DNA from: Lingula anatina
Taxonomy: Eukaryota > Brachiopoda > Lingulata > Lingulida > Lingulidae
Direction: 5' to 3'
DNA: 64,000 nucleotides
NCBI RefSeq assembly: GCF_001039355.2
Contig: NW_019775594.1
Location: 78,569 to 142,568 of the forward strand
A model generated the notes under the pieces. It was not told where the DNA came from. It searched no databases and saw only the letters and a program-made list of their open reading frames with translations. Positions 36,567 through 49,762 of this stretch are shown in pieces. The position numbers and the translations under genes were made by a program. The first letter of the stretch is position 1; every line of letters starts with the position of its first letter.

Positions 36567-39500
36567 TATAGTTAAAAACTTCAATCATTTTGGGATTTTA
36601 AATGACTTAAACAAAAGTTGTATCTATACATTTTACATTTTACCCGTTGTAAAGATAAAGACATTTATATTACCTTGAGCCATACAATTTGGGCATATAA
36701 AGCCACGGGTATAATAAGGCGGTAAACTTTAGCTTACCTCTATCGTTAATCACATCTCTAAGGTCGGCTTTACCCAAAGCAATATTTCTGGCCAAAATGG
36801 TTGCTTCACCAAGACTGCGCACCGCATTTTCCATTCGTCTTTTAAAAAGGATGGGATTACAGAGACACAATTAATGGTCAAAGCCAATGTCACAAAATGA
36901 AACAGTATGTATGTATGTATGCATGCATGCATGTACCCGTATGTGTGTATGTGTGTACGTGCGTGTGTGTGCGTGCGTGCATACGTGGGTGCATATATGT
37001 ATGTTTTGTTGCAAAAACTCAGTAAGGATGATTTTAAGAATAAGTGATTTTAAAATTACTGTATCTGTAAATTAAGTATCCGTGCAGTGAAGCTTTGTGC
37101 CATTTGCTATCCCACAGTTCAAAATTTAGAACTTTACATACGGCAAAATACACAGAATAAACTAATTTTTATTTCGACTGAGGGCTCAAAAGGTATGTTC
37201 AGTTCCTGTGCCAAACTACATAGTCATTTCGCAAATAATGTTTAGCTACGCGGTTAAACACCACGCACTGAATAAGTAACACAATATGCCACGCGGCACA
37301 AAATTCATTGAAAACTGTAAAAATTGAAAAATTTGCTTCTATGAAAAAAATATAAAATTATTTAGTGATGGCAATACATACATGGACGGCATTATTCTGT
37401 CCAGGAATTCTACTGTGGCTAATTTCGGATTGCTTTTGGACTCGATCGTCTCCGGAATGATGCCATCAAGGAGTTTAAAAACCACCCTCTTGTCCCTGCG
37501 TCTAACATGCACAATCAGACCGTGTCCCAACCACGTGGACTCTGCGTCTGAGTTGTACTGCGGCAAACAGATGCTTCTAGATGATGGCTCGCTATGAGTA
37601 GACTGATGGTCAATGGGGCAATCGCCAGTAGCACCACTGTCACTGACGCATTGGGAGTCAGGCGGAAGGTTGCGGTATACAATGCACACATACCCTCTGT
37701 ACTCGCCGGTGTCTACTATTCTATCAGGGTTAGCAGCTGCATCACCGTCATCTTCCTGGCTGGAGGAGAGCCTGATACCCCGGTCTTCGCAGAAGGTGTC
37801 TCCTAGCACTACGCTCCCATACCAGTTCGCATTTTTCTTCATCCACGACACTCTCACGTTACTGACGGTCAAAGAAACTTCGTCTATGACAGCCGCTTGT
37901 GCGCCCTCTATCTGCAGTAGAGGGATTAGAGTCGACTGATAGGTCTTCTCGTCTGTATATGTCTCATCTAAAGGTTTTACTGGGGAAATGTCACAAAAAC
38001 AGGCCACAGGGTCGTCGTGGTGTTTTAAGCAGATGTGCACATTGGGCGACAGGCTCATTAGAGACAGCCTGGGACAAAGAGATCCTCTATGGAACTTAGC
38101 CTGAGCTAGAACTCGGACAACTGTCCCAAGGGTAACTTTTAGCTGGAACTTAGATTCCTTATTTGCGATAGTCCCGTCACTCTTGCGATAGGCATCGGTG
38201 TTTATGTTGGCACTGAAAAGTTCGTTTTCCCTTTGAGCCATGTTAGCTATAGTTTTGTGTTTCATCTTGATCAATGTCGAAAGAGCCTGGGCATTTTGTT
38301 GGCTAACAGCCTCAATGATGCCGTCCCACACACCTACAGGCATTGGTGTCAGGAACTGATTTGGGTTAACATCATGCCAATCCTGGGCGCGTTGTTTTTG
38401 TCTTTTCCCTCCCGGGGGTTTTGGAACTGCCACCCTGTCATATAACCTCTTCTTCCATCTGAGAGGACAAAACTGAAAAACTGCACCCGTGCCTTTGTCT
38501 AAACTGGGTCTCTGGTTCAGGCCCATAGACCCAAAGCGCAGTCTGAGATGCCTCGAGGGGATGTCTTTACAACACGGTAGGCATAGTTGTATAAAGGAAT
38601 CGTCCAATGCAGTAACTACTGGAAGTATGGTGCTCGTCTTGTTCTCTTTCAACTGGAGGCAGAATTGTATGAGTTCACACGCGCCGTGGAACTTCTTGGC
38701 TTTCCTGTGGAGCGCATTCATCTCCTTGCAAATGTCTTCTAATTCCTTTTGTGAATACGGTGGAGTGTCAACTGATTTGTCAAGCATGGCGTGAACAAAC
38801 CGGTGGACCACGATGTCCACGTATCTTCGTATCGGAGACGTAAACCAAGTGTAGTCCGTCATGTTCAGTCCGTGGTGCCCTTTATCCTGGGACGGGATGG
38901 CGGTGGAACTGCAAGCCGCCATTCGGGCCGGTCGTTGGAGTTCGTTAATTTTCCAGTGTGCACTGTATATTAATGGAACGTGATGTTCTCTGGAAAATAT
39001 GTCCAAAAGTTCCTGTCCAGCACCCTTCCTGGAAACCTCAAGTGCTTTCTTCCACACTGCTTCCCTCACATACAGTGTACCCAACTGCCCCTGCTGTTGG
39101 ACCTGCTTTAACCCAGATGGTGCATTTGCACCATATTTCAGTCGGTATTTCTTCAATGCAGCGGAGTGCTTGGCTACTTGGTTAAACTCCTTTTGCCACA
39201 TTTGCAAAGCTAAATCCATAGGAGGATCTTGCACCCTTAGAAGAACATGCTGAAATGATTCGCCAAGGGATCGACCTATGGTCACGTTAGCCAAGATCAT
39301 GAATTCTTCCACAGTCACGTGAGCCATAGGGGCACCGTTGTCCTGAAACTGGTTAAAAGCAGACCCCTCTTTCAATCGCTGGGCGCGACATTTACTTGCG
39401 ATGTGATGTAATTGTTTTAAAGCGTTGCTTATTTCATTTTCAAGTCCTGTCCCGCACAGTATCATCTCTGCTTCTTCATAGGATAATTTCTGTTTTGATT

Positions 39501-41980
39501 TCACTACTGTTCTCTTAATGGTAGGTTCGGAAAGCATGTTTCCATTTTGATCAAAATCGAAGAATACTGAAAGTGCCAGCCTGTCCTCCCCCTCGACGAG
39601 ACTACACATGGATGTTGTGAGTTCATCCGGTAGCATGAATATGCGTGGTTGATCACTGGGAGGATAAAAGCTGACACCTCGTGCTCGGGCCTCTTTGTCG
39701 ATAAAGTCATCCTTCTTAACAAAATGCGTGACGTCAGCAATGTGAACCCCGATACGGGTGCGGTAGTCCCCAATATCTTCAACGCTCAAAGCGTCGTCGA
39801 TGTCTCGTGTATCTGCGGGGTCAATTGTAAGGGTCACTACGCCCCTGTAGTCCAATCGTTTTTTAAACTCATGCACGGGGATTTTTTTGTGTTTTTTGGA
39901 CAAAGCCTTTACTCGATCAGCAACATGTGTTGGGAACGTTTTGACAAGGTCGTGTTGAATCATGAGTAGCCTCATTTCTCGCTCTAGTGATGCGCTACCC
40001 TTCAAGACACCAACAGCAACTCCAAGAGGAAAAACACGGAAGGGCTTCCATTTCAGGTATCTTACCAAGAGTATGATGTCATCTTTGTATTTGGCCTCTA
40101 TTTTCATCTTCTTTTTATATTTCAATTGGCCGTCATATTCTACAGAGTATATGGGAACATCTGCTTCATCTTTTTCTCGCACGTTGTCAGGAAATCCAAG
40201 GAGCTCGATCTTGGGAGCTGTCCGGCATATTGGCTTTGCAAGGTTACTGCGGTAGTCGTCAATGGTACATGCAAATCGAGAGAACTTTTTGACACGGGGT
40301 TCGAGCCATACACCAATTACTTTGCCTCTGTATGTATGGCTTGGTATCGGATCATTTTCAGGTGGGTTAAACACTTCAACGACAACAATCGATTCATTAA
40401 AAGCAAGTCCAGAACGTATTCTGCCGTAGAGTTCAATACGCGGTATTTGTTCATTTGTGCCTATCGGGATTGCATGAGCTTTCTGGTTGGTTTCTATGTA
40501 AAGGGTGCAGAGTTTATATTTTGAAGGATCCTCACGTAATTTTTTCTCCAGCATGAACTTTGAGTGAAAATCATATAAATTGCCATGGTCGCCAAAATCA
40601 TCATTTTCAAAAGATTCTGAAAATGGGTCTTCATACAGAGCATCGTTAAAATCCGTCTCCATGACTTCCTGATCCAGCGTGTTTTTCTCCTCTTCTTCAT
40701 CCGGGAACACAGGTGGCGCCACATGGATCATCGATTCTTCCAAAGGCTCGTACTCAACCACCGCAGTGGTTGGCGTACAAGCAGCCTTTTCATTTTGGGT
40801 TGCTCCAGTCGATTGCTCAGGAACTCTCGACGGAAATTGTTTGCCTGGAAAATAAAATGTACTGGTCAATTAGGTGTAAATATCAACTGCGAATGCTATA
40901 TAAACACAATGAACAATAGAAGTCTCACCCTACTGAACCAATACTTTGGGAGAGTTAAATGACTGTGGAATGATATGCTCCTATTATCATTTCATTAACA
41001 TCGAATTTCAGAAAAAAAAAAAAATGTAGACAAGGTATAATAACTACTCAAGATCTGCCTACTTTGATTATTGATTACCTGATTATTATTTGAATACACT
41101 GATTCAGGGGGTGACACTTCTATTGTTCATTGTGTGTGTTGTACAAGAAAACGGTAAGTTTGTGCTTAATGAGGTAACAAAGTATTTATTGACACGGGGC
41201 TAGGTCTTTTATGATGTACCAATTACGAATTTAATATATTCATTTTCATGTCACTACAAATGAAAATCCAACGCCTAGAGTAGAATAGATAATTTAGCCA
41301 ACTTTGCATACCATAATTTATATTACCATATAATATATCACACATTGATCATTCCCTAAAAGAGGATTGGTGGCTTAATTGTCAAACAGACTGGTGTCAA
41401 ATAAAAAAAAAAAATCAAGCAAAATTTGCACAAGTCTTTCCTGTGATGGCAGCTTTATATTCAATTCAGTTTGATTTTTTTTTTATTTTTTGTTTCGAAA
41501 CGTCAATGTTTGTCCCATGACGGATAACGTTAACGCACGTGTTTTTTCATAAAAAAGTCGCCGTAAATCCGCCAGATCCTCTTCTGTCATTGGCTGACCA
41601 AGATCCATTTCTATTGATGCTATTGTTTCTGGGAATCTTCGACCAGTTTCAGTGGCAGCCTGGAAAGAATCCCTCACTCTTTATTTATTCAACAGTAAAT
41701 AGTATGAGAGAGAGTGTTTTTTCTGCAAAGCTCAAATGTTGCGTACAGGTACGCTGATCACCATAACCCTAATCATTTTAATTAACAACAGATTTAAAGT
41801 GCGCACAGACGTGTATACACTGTAACAAACTGTAACTGTATTATTATAATGATTTAGATTTTACCCAACCTCCGTAGAGAAAAAAATATTTTGTGCTATG
41901 TTAACGTGGATATTTATTTAAATACAGTAAAGGCATGGCAGTTTTGCTACTCTCTGAATACTTCTTCATGAAAACAATGT

Positions 41981-42046
<66 letters not shown>

Positions 42047-45000
42047 GGTATTGCGGAGTTTATATTTCTGCATTTTTCGTAATCCAACTTTCTAAAGGCA
42101 CCTGTGCACATTAACTGGGCCCATTGGAGGTTTTTAGATCAGCAATATATGGTCCCTACGAGGTTGAGATCTGAGCATTTTGAAAAAAAGGAACACGTTT
42201 TTACCCGGGCATACATTTGAAAGTGAAATACTCCACGTTAGATGTCAAGCCTGTAAAGCAAGTGTGAGTCTTACCATGATGTTACTAGCGGTGGTCGCCT
42301 GCCTGTTTCTTCTATCATGTGTAGTCGTTGTCTTATTTGATTTTGTCGATTTCTCTGAAACAGTGTCAGATACAAACATATTCCATAGAACCGATGATGG
42401 ATATATCATAATTGGCAAATGTTCCCTAAACGGGAACTCTTTGACAAATATTGTAAATGCAAATTAATCTATACAGAAAACGCATTTCTTAACCTTTTTT
42501 TTCAAGATTAGAATATAGTGGTTCCTTAATGTGAAACAAAAGTTTGGCTGAAAATATGTAATGATGGCCAAACAATTTCAATATTTTCTTGGAACATTTT
42601 TGTGACATACGTTGTTTTATTTCAAATCGCCAAAACTTTGCCTTGCTAAAATCAACAAATACACATTTTGAACCAAAAGTAAATTTACATACATTTTAAC
42701 AGCAATTTTCCAAAACAATACACTAATCCGACTAGGAAAGACATTATAAATAAACACATCTGGTAAGTAAAACGCTGCTTGTTAAACGGCATACAAAAAT
42801 GTAATTTATCTATATACTTGTTACTTATGTCACTTAGTACCATTTCGGCACATATTCGATTTGTTCACGGTGTTTGAATACATAACAATATGCGTTTATT
42901 CAACTCTTCAACTGTTTTGAGTCATATCCCAAAATCCACCACTTACTTGTATAAGCAAATTTTTCCACTCTTCCGCTTGAAGCCTGTAAAGCAGGATGAT
43001 TATTTGAAAAAAATATCAGCATTGGCAGGCACTTTGTGTAGTTAACAACATGTGAAAAAAACGTATGGTGTATCATTTAAATGTCAAATCATGCATGACT
43101 GTTAAAATAAAAAAATTAAGTCAAATTTAACAGGGAAATATTTTGCTACGAACTGGCACAAGTCCCGCTATCCAATCTGGGTCGTATTTGGGTGACTCCC
43201 TCCTTTCTTTGGCCTCGATTTCACCCTGCATTCTTTTCAATATTCGTATCTGTTTTTCTCTGGTTTCCTGTAAATGACATAAAATATGCACACGCCACAA
43301 CCAATAAAGTCATTACATGAATAATTTAAATGCAGCGAGAAATGGTAATGTCACCTTGATTGTTTTGAAAAAAAAAATCACTAATGGCCATTATTTAAAA
43401 TAAATTTAAGTATCTTGGACACAATGCACATAAACTGGTAAAACCTGGTTGGGCTCCACTCCAAATATTATTTCTATCCTGAATAAAATTATTAAACAAA
43501 CCTGTCATCAATTAAAATTAACCGACCGCAAGCTTAATGTCGTTTCCAATTGGGAGATTAATGCCCCAATGTTTAAGTCTATAGTCTACGTCATGCATTT
43601 TTTAAGATACTGAATGTCTACTCCTTAAGGTGATTAATTTGTGTGATAGCATAGTTTTTAATCAACAAATATTCATTATAAGTGGACTTACACTGGAAAA
43701 GATGCTGTTTGCCTCCTCTGCCATTTCGATGGCCTTTTTAATGTATCCCTGGTTATGGAAGGCCCTCGACTTCAAATCGTACGCCTTTGCACACAGTGCA
43801 CGACATTCGTCTTCATTTTGTTCACTTTCGATAAGACCAAGCGCTGAAAACGGAGCTCATTACTGAATGCTTAGCACCACATAAATTCAGTTCTCACGGT
43901 TTCATTAGTACTTGACGAGTTACTCCTTTGCAAAATCAAAAAAGGGGGAATTTTATTCATCACCATTTTTGGTAGAAGGACACACGATTACTTAATTTAG
44001 TAAATTTAAACAACTTACCTTTTTGGCAATGGTCTCCACATAGTTTTGCAAACATCTGCGTCAAAGAAAAATATACATATTTTAATCTTGTTATTCATGT
44101 TCCATTTTCTGCATCGAAGATGCATAAAATACAGAATCGTTCAACCAAAGACAAAAATGTACAATTCGATCATTTTAAAAATAAAATACAATGCACAGTA
44201 TGTAACCTTACCTGATTTAGAACGTCCATGTCCGTTTTAGCTATTTCAAGACAACATTCAGAATACCCTAGAAGCAGTCGAGCAGTAGTTTGTTTATTCA
44301 TTATCTGACACTCACGGACGACGCCAGATAGTATAAGGACGTCACGGTAGCACAGCAAAGCATGCACAAACTCTTTTTGCTGAAAACTATCGTCTCCAAA
44401 GCTATGCAGTTTCTTTATCAACTCAGGAATACGCTGTAAGATAACATATAATTTTCCATTTGATTACATTTATTTATTTATTCATGTATGTCTGTCTGTG
44501 ATATTATTATTATTTTTTTTTTATTATGTCAGCAATAACAGGAGCAAATTCCAATATGAACCTGTTCAACATCGATTACTTCAATGCATTAGTCGACCAT
44601 GTCAGTCCTAACCGATGAGCAACACTAAGGGATTCTGTACTCATCAAGTCCACTTATCACAATCAAATCGTGATCAAACCATGACTTAATTGAATAAGCC
44701 ATGCAACTATTTTTATCGCACCAAGAACCCACTCAGCATCGGTTACAATTTTAAATACTCAATTTGTGCTGCTATCTCCTCCCTAACCCCACTTTTGTTT
44801 TCTTTCTTGATGCACCCCCCCCCCCCCCCCCTCCTACACACACACACAATTTAAATATAAAATCCGCTTCCTGCGTCGGTCTGTCAACCTTGTGTTGGTG
44901 CCTGCCATTATGTTAAGCCCCTGTCACACTTATTCGAAATCAGCAGTAATCAAGAAGAATGAGCCGGAATGAAGAATTTTTGAAATTCGCGTCACATTCG

Positions 45001-47390
45001 GGAGGAAGTAAGAATATTGTAAGAATGCCGATGGAATACTTGCAATGCACTTTGAACACGCCTGGAATGATTCGTGCACATTTCAGGTTTCTTAGCTCCC
45101 ACATGCAGCTCGAATGTAGTTGGAAAGCATTAGGAATATAGACAATGCTGTCAGAAGGCAGTCGAAATATTTAGAATGCACTTTGAATACCGGACAAGTG
45201 TGGTTCGATTGCTGGCCGAAATAGGATTTCGGCAACCATCGAGATACATTTGAGTTGCACCGGCTCATTTGAGGCACGTATGCCAAACATTCTGACAAGA
45301 TTTGAAGCGTCTTGCCATTTCGGTCCTCCCTCGAATGCAGTCAAAATATTTCGAATAATTTTGTAATACCGTAAAAATATTACGAATGCACTCATGATGC
45401 GCTTATAATACACTTCGAATGCCATTCGATATTACTCCACTTGGGATGCACTTTGAAAGTTGTGAGCATCAGTAAAACATTCGTACGGGAAACAAGAATG
45501 GGCCCATATATTCCGAAAGCACTCAGAATTTTTAGAACGCACTTCGAATATCCAAGAATTTACAAAGAATTTCCATTAAGGAGGCATTCTAGCTCATTCT
45601 CCCTCTAGTGTGACTAGGGTATTAAAGGAATTTACATACCGGTCTCCAATACGGCAGTTGTTCTAGTAATCTTCGTATGGTGGCATCCCGAATAAGAGGA
45701 ATTTCAGGAGGTAAAGATAATATCCTAGCTGGTTTTTCCCATCTTAGTGCTAAGGTGTTAAATACAGGGTTTCAATAAATGCAAGAATTCAGTGTTCTCA
45801 AGCCTTACGTATCAAGGTTCATATCAAATGAAATAAAATATAAAATTTATTGTACAGTTCTGCCATCCAGAGAAATAGTCTCATATTTCAGTATACCCGC
45901 AAGAAAACGCAGTATATACTCCAGCGCAGTAGACTACTGCAATCATACTGCAAACCGCAGTAGACTACTACAATCAAACTGCAAACATGCTTCAAATCTG
46001 CTTCGATTTGGGAGCTAATTAGCATATTTGAAACATATGTTTCTTTCATGCTGCTAATTTACTGCATTAATGCTCCTCTCTGTACAAACCTATGTACTTT
46101 TTAGAGTAGAATTGCAGTAGGCTACGCTGCATTTCTACTGTAAATATACTCCACACCACCACTGTGTTAATGTTTCTTTGCTACTTCGATACTACTGCAT
46201 TTTCGTGCGGGTAGTCAGATCTCACTTTCAGAAATTTGCAAAAGTCATTTCAACAATAGAAATAAATATTAAATGCACACTGTGAATCTTTTTTTTTCTA
46301 ATTTGCCACATTGTAACAATTAATATTGGTACTTTCTAAAACCAGGCGACTTATAGGGTGACCCCGCCCCCTAATTTGGCGTGTAGCCCAAACATCGAAT
46401 TGGAAATGATTTTTTAAAGATGCACAGTTGCACTCCTCTCACTCTCAATTACTTGTGCACTATATAAAACCAAATCAGCGCCCAGTACGGTCAGTAAGTA
46501 GAAGGGCATTTCCATTGTAAAATAGTGAACAGGTTTATAATTATATACACAGTATTGTTATCGTTTTGAACGAGATGGTATGGGCGCAGAGAGAGAGAGA
46601 AAGAGGGAGAGAGAGGGGAAAGAGAGAGAGACAGAAAGAAAAAGACAAAGAGACAGAAAGATTTACCTTCGTGCACATCTCCCAAAGCTTCCACAAGTAA
46701 ATCCTGAAAAATAAACAGATCTGAATACGAATCAATGGAATCATAGGAAAGTGATGGAACATGCATGCATTTGCATGTTTTGCAGCTGATGTTGCAAATA
46801 ATTAGTGAAAAAAAAAAACAGACTTACATGTTCTTCCGTTCTACAGAGAGACGTGACTTTGCCTGTGAATTCACATTATTCACAATTTGATGTATGGTTT
46901 AAAATCCTTATAGCGTAACCCACGCTTGCTTATTCGCTTGTTTTTATCACTTTATGCTTTATAATGCGGTATTATATTTGATTACAAAATGCGACTTTAT
47001 TCCATCAAATGGGTGTGGTTCAATTTCATAAAATCATGACTATATTTTATAGTGAATATTATAAGGTATATTCCATTAATAAACCAAATGACCAAACCAA
47101 ATGCATTTCAATATTGTTAAGATATGCCAATGAAAACATATTAAGGAGACATAACTAATGGCATCCTCAAGAAAAAAAAAACTTACCAATTCAAATCTAC
47201 ATATGGCTCGACCATGGTAAAATTCGACCATTAATCTTTGGGGGGTTGGCACTCCAGTATCTGCCACTCTGAGGATATCCCCTATAAGTGCACTGAAGGA
47301 TTCGTTGGCCTCGGTGAAACACTGGCACTTAACAAGCTGAAGTGCTTCTTCACGACGGTAGAGACCATCTGGCACATACATGCAGAGAAA
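30344..47390 (-). CDS. HELZ2-like TPR-RNB-SF1 helicase, about 19 exons
   Basis: Predicted RNA-processing protein of about 2,150 residues. Exons, 5' to 3' on the minus strand: 47390-47187, 46703-46667, 45749-45640, 44433-44212, 44055-44019, 43843-43692, 43267-about 43150, 42983-42947, 41659-41539, 40844-37382, 36838-36738, 36023-35781, 35323-35192, 34926-34277, 34018-33749, 33244-33082, 32068-31901, 30972-30862, 30477-30344. The first nine exons are helical TPR-like repeats. The 3.46-kb exon holds an RNase II/R (RNB) domain: DPADTRDIDDA (about 39790-39825) keeps the four catalytic Asp, and TSPIRRYVDI follows (about 38815-38845). Then come Upf1-type helicase motifs GPPGTGKT, VDESGM, GDHKQLRP, NKQYRM, VASQGGEWD and ALTRPRR, all intact. 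The donor of the 43267 exon and any 5' exon before 47390 are unresolved. The join 41539/40844 is in phase, but a separate TPR gene ending at 41483 is possible. Confidence 0.85.
31075..31130. repeat. (AT)n microsatellite
   Basis: Pure AT run in the penultimate helicase-gene intron region; an ATA trinucleotide run lies at 31496-31540. Confidence 0.95.
32195..32425. mobile_element. Palindromic MITE family B, copy 4
   Basis: GGTCGATCTAACAGGATCGATCC at one end, GATAGATCGATCC at the other, with a core ACATTAATTACCCCCTAGCAG. It lies in an intron of the helicase gene. Confidence 0.75.
32498..32572. repeat. (CA)n plus poly(A)
   Basis: About 15 CA units followed by about 35 A; an intronic low-complexity tract. 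Confidence 0.9.
36527..36563. repeat. Poly(T) tract
   Basis: About 37 T in a helicase-gene intron, possibly the tail of a retroposed sequence inserted in reverse, though no body is recognised. Confidence 0.8.
41984..42042. repeat. (AT)n microsatellite
   Basis: About 29 AT dinucleotides in an intron of the TPR part of the helicase gene. Confidence 0.95.
44917..45621. mobile_element. Non-autonomous inverted-repeat element, about 700 bp
   Basis: Begins CCCCTGTCACACTTATTCG and ends AGCTCATTCTCCCTCTAGTGTGACTAGGG, so the tips are inverted copies (CCCTGTCACACT / AGTGTGACTAGGG) and AAGAATGAGC answers GCTCATTCT. The interior is made of degenerate GAATGCACTTTGAA-like words at irregular spacing. No transposase frame. 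It lies in a helicase-gene intron. Confidence 0.7.
46580..46660. repeat. Purine (GA-rich) tract
   Basis: GAGAGA/GGGAGAG/GAAAGA run beside the 46703-46667 exon donor; on the minus strand it is pyrimidine-rich. Confidence 0.85.
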
Positions 47391-47789
47391 CTGAAACATA
47401 CGATGTTCTGTTATGTGGGTACAAATAAGCAATTTGTGGAGCATTCTATTATATTGTATTCTCAATAGAGAGTATATCACTCTTGAGTTTTATTTAGTTT
47501 TCATTTTCTAAAAGTCTAATTTAAATTGTTACCAAAGTTACGTTTGAGATGGGATATTGCTAATATGAGAGGTTAAAGACCAAGGCCTGGAACTGGTAAC
47601 AAGGAAGGAAATCTACTTTCAGGCTTGTCACCCGATACATGCACATCTTTAAATGGAGTGGTGTTGTTACAACCTTACTAATCGTAAAAATATTCAAACA
47701 ACAGATTAAAAAAANTTTTAAAAAAAAACTCAACACCACCCTGTATCTATAGTCCGAATGTGTGAGGGTAGTTTTGACAGGGGGAAGGG

Positions 47790-48226
47790 GGGAATGCAAA
47801 GTGGACCCTCCCCCCCCTCCCCGCTTGGCGTGGGGTTCGGGCCCCCAAAATTTTGGTATTTTAGAGGGCGAACGTTGCATGTAGGGTTTTGTTTCAGCTA
47901 GTCAAACGTTTAATTTCAAGAGGAAAGGATTGGTGTTATTTGTTTTCAGAAATCGAAGGAGAAGTCCCCCCCCCCTTAAATCCGCTACTGCTACGACTAA
48001 CTTTTTTATATAAAGAGAGGTTACGAACATATTCTAAAGATATTTTTACCTCAGTTTGTTCATCAAGGGGGGGGGGGGTCCCCCACCCCTTTATAAAAGA
48101 AAAGAACAATAGAGTTATAAGGTGAACAGCTGACAAATTAATCCCCTTTCCAATGCACGACATACATTACATTGTCTTTTTTTATATTTTTCAACTTATT
48201 TTATTGTTTATCGTCTTATTAAGTCG

Positions 48227-48273
<47 letters not shown>

Positions 48274-48360
48274 ACCCAATCAATTGACTTGGTTACAGTA
48301 GCATTATACGACTTTTTATGATTGTGATAGTCTCGAACAAAGAACTTCTGACACACAATG
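47790..48360. repeat. Segmental-duplication block, copy 1
   Basis: CGCTTGGCGTGGGGTTCGGG...GAGGGCGAACGTTGCATG...TTTAATTTCAAGAGG and later CCCAATCAATTGACTTGGTT recur in order at 54580-55045. A TTA run (48231-48271) and an N at 47715 lie in or near it. Confidence 0.75.
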
Positions 48361-48599
48361 CGGTGTGCGTATTCAATATCCTAAAATAGTAAATAACATG
48401 TTTGATTTATGTTAAAGAACAACATCGCTTGGGCCCTTGGATTCCAAAGAGAATAGGGTCTTGAATGGGTTTTTAATTAACTTGACCTATATTCAAGCAT
48501 ACGGCTGAAGGTCTGTTTTTAAGTGATGTCGGCTGCTTTCTCTGCATTTTCCCGTCCTATCAAACTCGAAGACTGCCTTCAGATTCACACATCGAACTA

Positions 48600-48715
48600 G
48601 CTGGGTTGGTCTAACTCTCTTTGCGGCGTCTCTCAATTAAGTGTAATCAGTGGAATCAGCTTCATTGTCTGACACGCAAGCGATCACCCCACCCCTCAGG
48701 GACAGTTACACCCCA
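48600..48715. mobile_element. Palindromic MITE family B, partial copy
   Basis: GCTGGGTTGGTCTAACTC, GGAATCAGCTTCATTGTCTGACACGC and the G-rich centre remain; the second arm is missing. Confidence 0.5.
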
Positions 48716-48779
48716 AGTCACACTCAATATCCCTTGTATCCATGCACCAGAAGAAATAAGATAAAAGCTAAAATTAGGC

Positions 48780-49200
48780 AGATTTTTTTTAATGACCGGA
48801 AAATACTGCCATGTTTGACTATGAATACTACAATTTATAACATAAAAAGCAACGAGGTCAATCACATAGTAGACACATGGGGTCAATTAACACTTATTAA
48901 AGAAATATTACAATAGCATGTAAACATTCAAGAATTTTCATGAATACTTGTAGACATCCCGCCAGTCTTCTTAAACCTGGCCTGCTTCTGTTATTACTAG
49001 AATTTTATTGTTGTAAATTTTGTGTGCAAATCTAGATGAAAAGATGAATATTTCAAGTAAAACGTGAACAGGAAATGATATACACCATCATGATAAATAT
49101 TTATTTCCGTATATTATACCACGCTGATTTTATATTACAGACCTCCATTATTTTACCGTTTGCATCTATCTTGCAAGCATTATACTGGGACGTGTAGATG
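48780..49200. repeat. 3'-flank block of a third glycosyltransferase copy
   Basis: GAATACTACAATTTATAACATAAAAAGCAACGAGGTCAATCACATAGTAGACACATGGGG matches the 3' flanks of both intact genes (49300-49440 and 57790-57860) and runs up to the gene stub at 49203. Confidence 0.7.
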
Positions 49201-49202
49201 GT

Positions 49203-49250
49203 TTAAACAACATCTCGACAGAGCATGCACAAATTGTTCAGAAGGTAGTT
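49203..49250 (-). pseudogene. 3' stub of a third GT32/pyruvyltransferase-like gene
   Basis: The minus strand reads YLLNNLCMLCRDVV and stop, against YLLNNFCIFCGDFV in the 49763 gene and YLLNMFCIFCGDFV in the 58212 gene, with the same 3' flank beyond the stop. Only about 15 codons remain before the sequence changes into the 3' flank of the next copy. Confidence 0.7.
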
Positions 49251-49762
49251 TGAAAGTGACAATACGCTGCCATTTACAGATACGAAGAGAAAAAAATGAC
49301 AGTTTTACTTAAAAGATAAAGTACGCAGGCTTTTAAAATTGGAAGCAGAAAATTGCGATGCTTGACATTAAATGTCGCAGTTTATACCATAAAGATTAAC
49401 AAACTCAATCACTCGGTAGGCACATGGGATCAATAAACAATTAATATAATAATTATTAAAACAAATCATAAACATTCTGTAATCTACCACCTTTCATAAT
49501 TTTTATGATAATATGTAAACATTCCGCCTGTCTTCCTAACCCAGGCTTGCTTCTGTTACTACTACAGTTTTATTATTGTAAATCTTCTGTTCAAATCTAT
49601 TTGAATAAGTGAATATTCCATGTGAAACGTAAACTGGAAATAATGTACAATATATGATATTTTATATGATATTTACTTTCGTAGGTAATACCACGCTAAT
49701 TTAATATCACAGCCTCCATTATTTTGCAGTCTGCTTTTATCATGCAAGCATTTATTGGCGAA

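Noticed and set aside
37382-40844. Many plus-strand frames of 60-130 codons
   Set aside because: They are antisense shadows of the large RNB exon.
40844-40869. ATG at 40869 as the start of the RNB-helicase gene
   Set aside because: It precedes a strong TTTTATTTTCCAG acceptor, and the upstream exon 41659-41539 joins in phase, so read-through of an intron is likelier. Not fully excluded.
42180-42467. 95-codon plus-strand ORF with a hydrophobic stretch
   Set aside because: Lies in an intron of the minus-strand TPR/helicase gene, with no homology recognised and no splice partners.
46840-46853. Possible 13-nt micro-exon on the minus strand between AG and GTAAGT
   Set aside because: Including it would break the phase between the 47187 and 46703 exons, which join cleanly without it.
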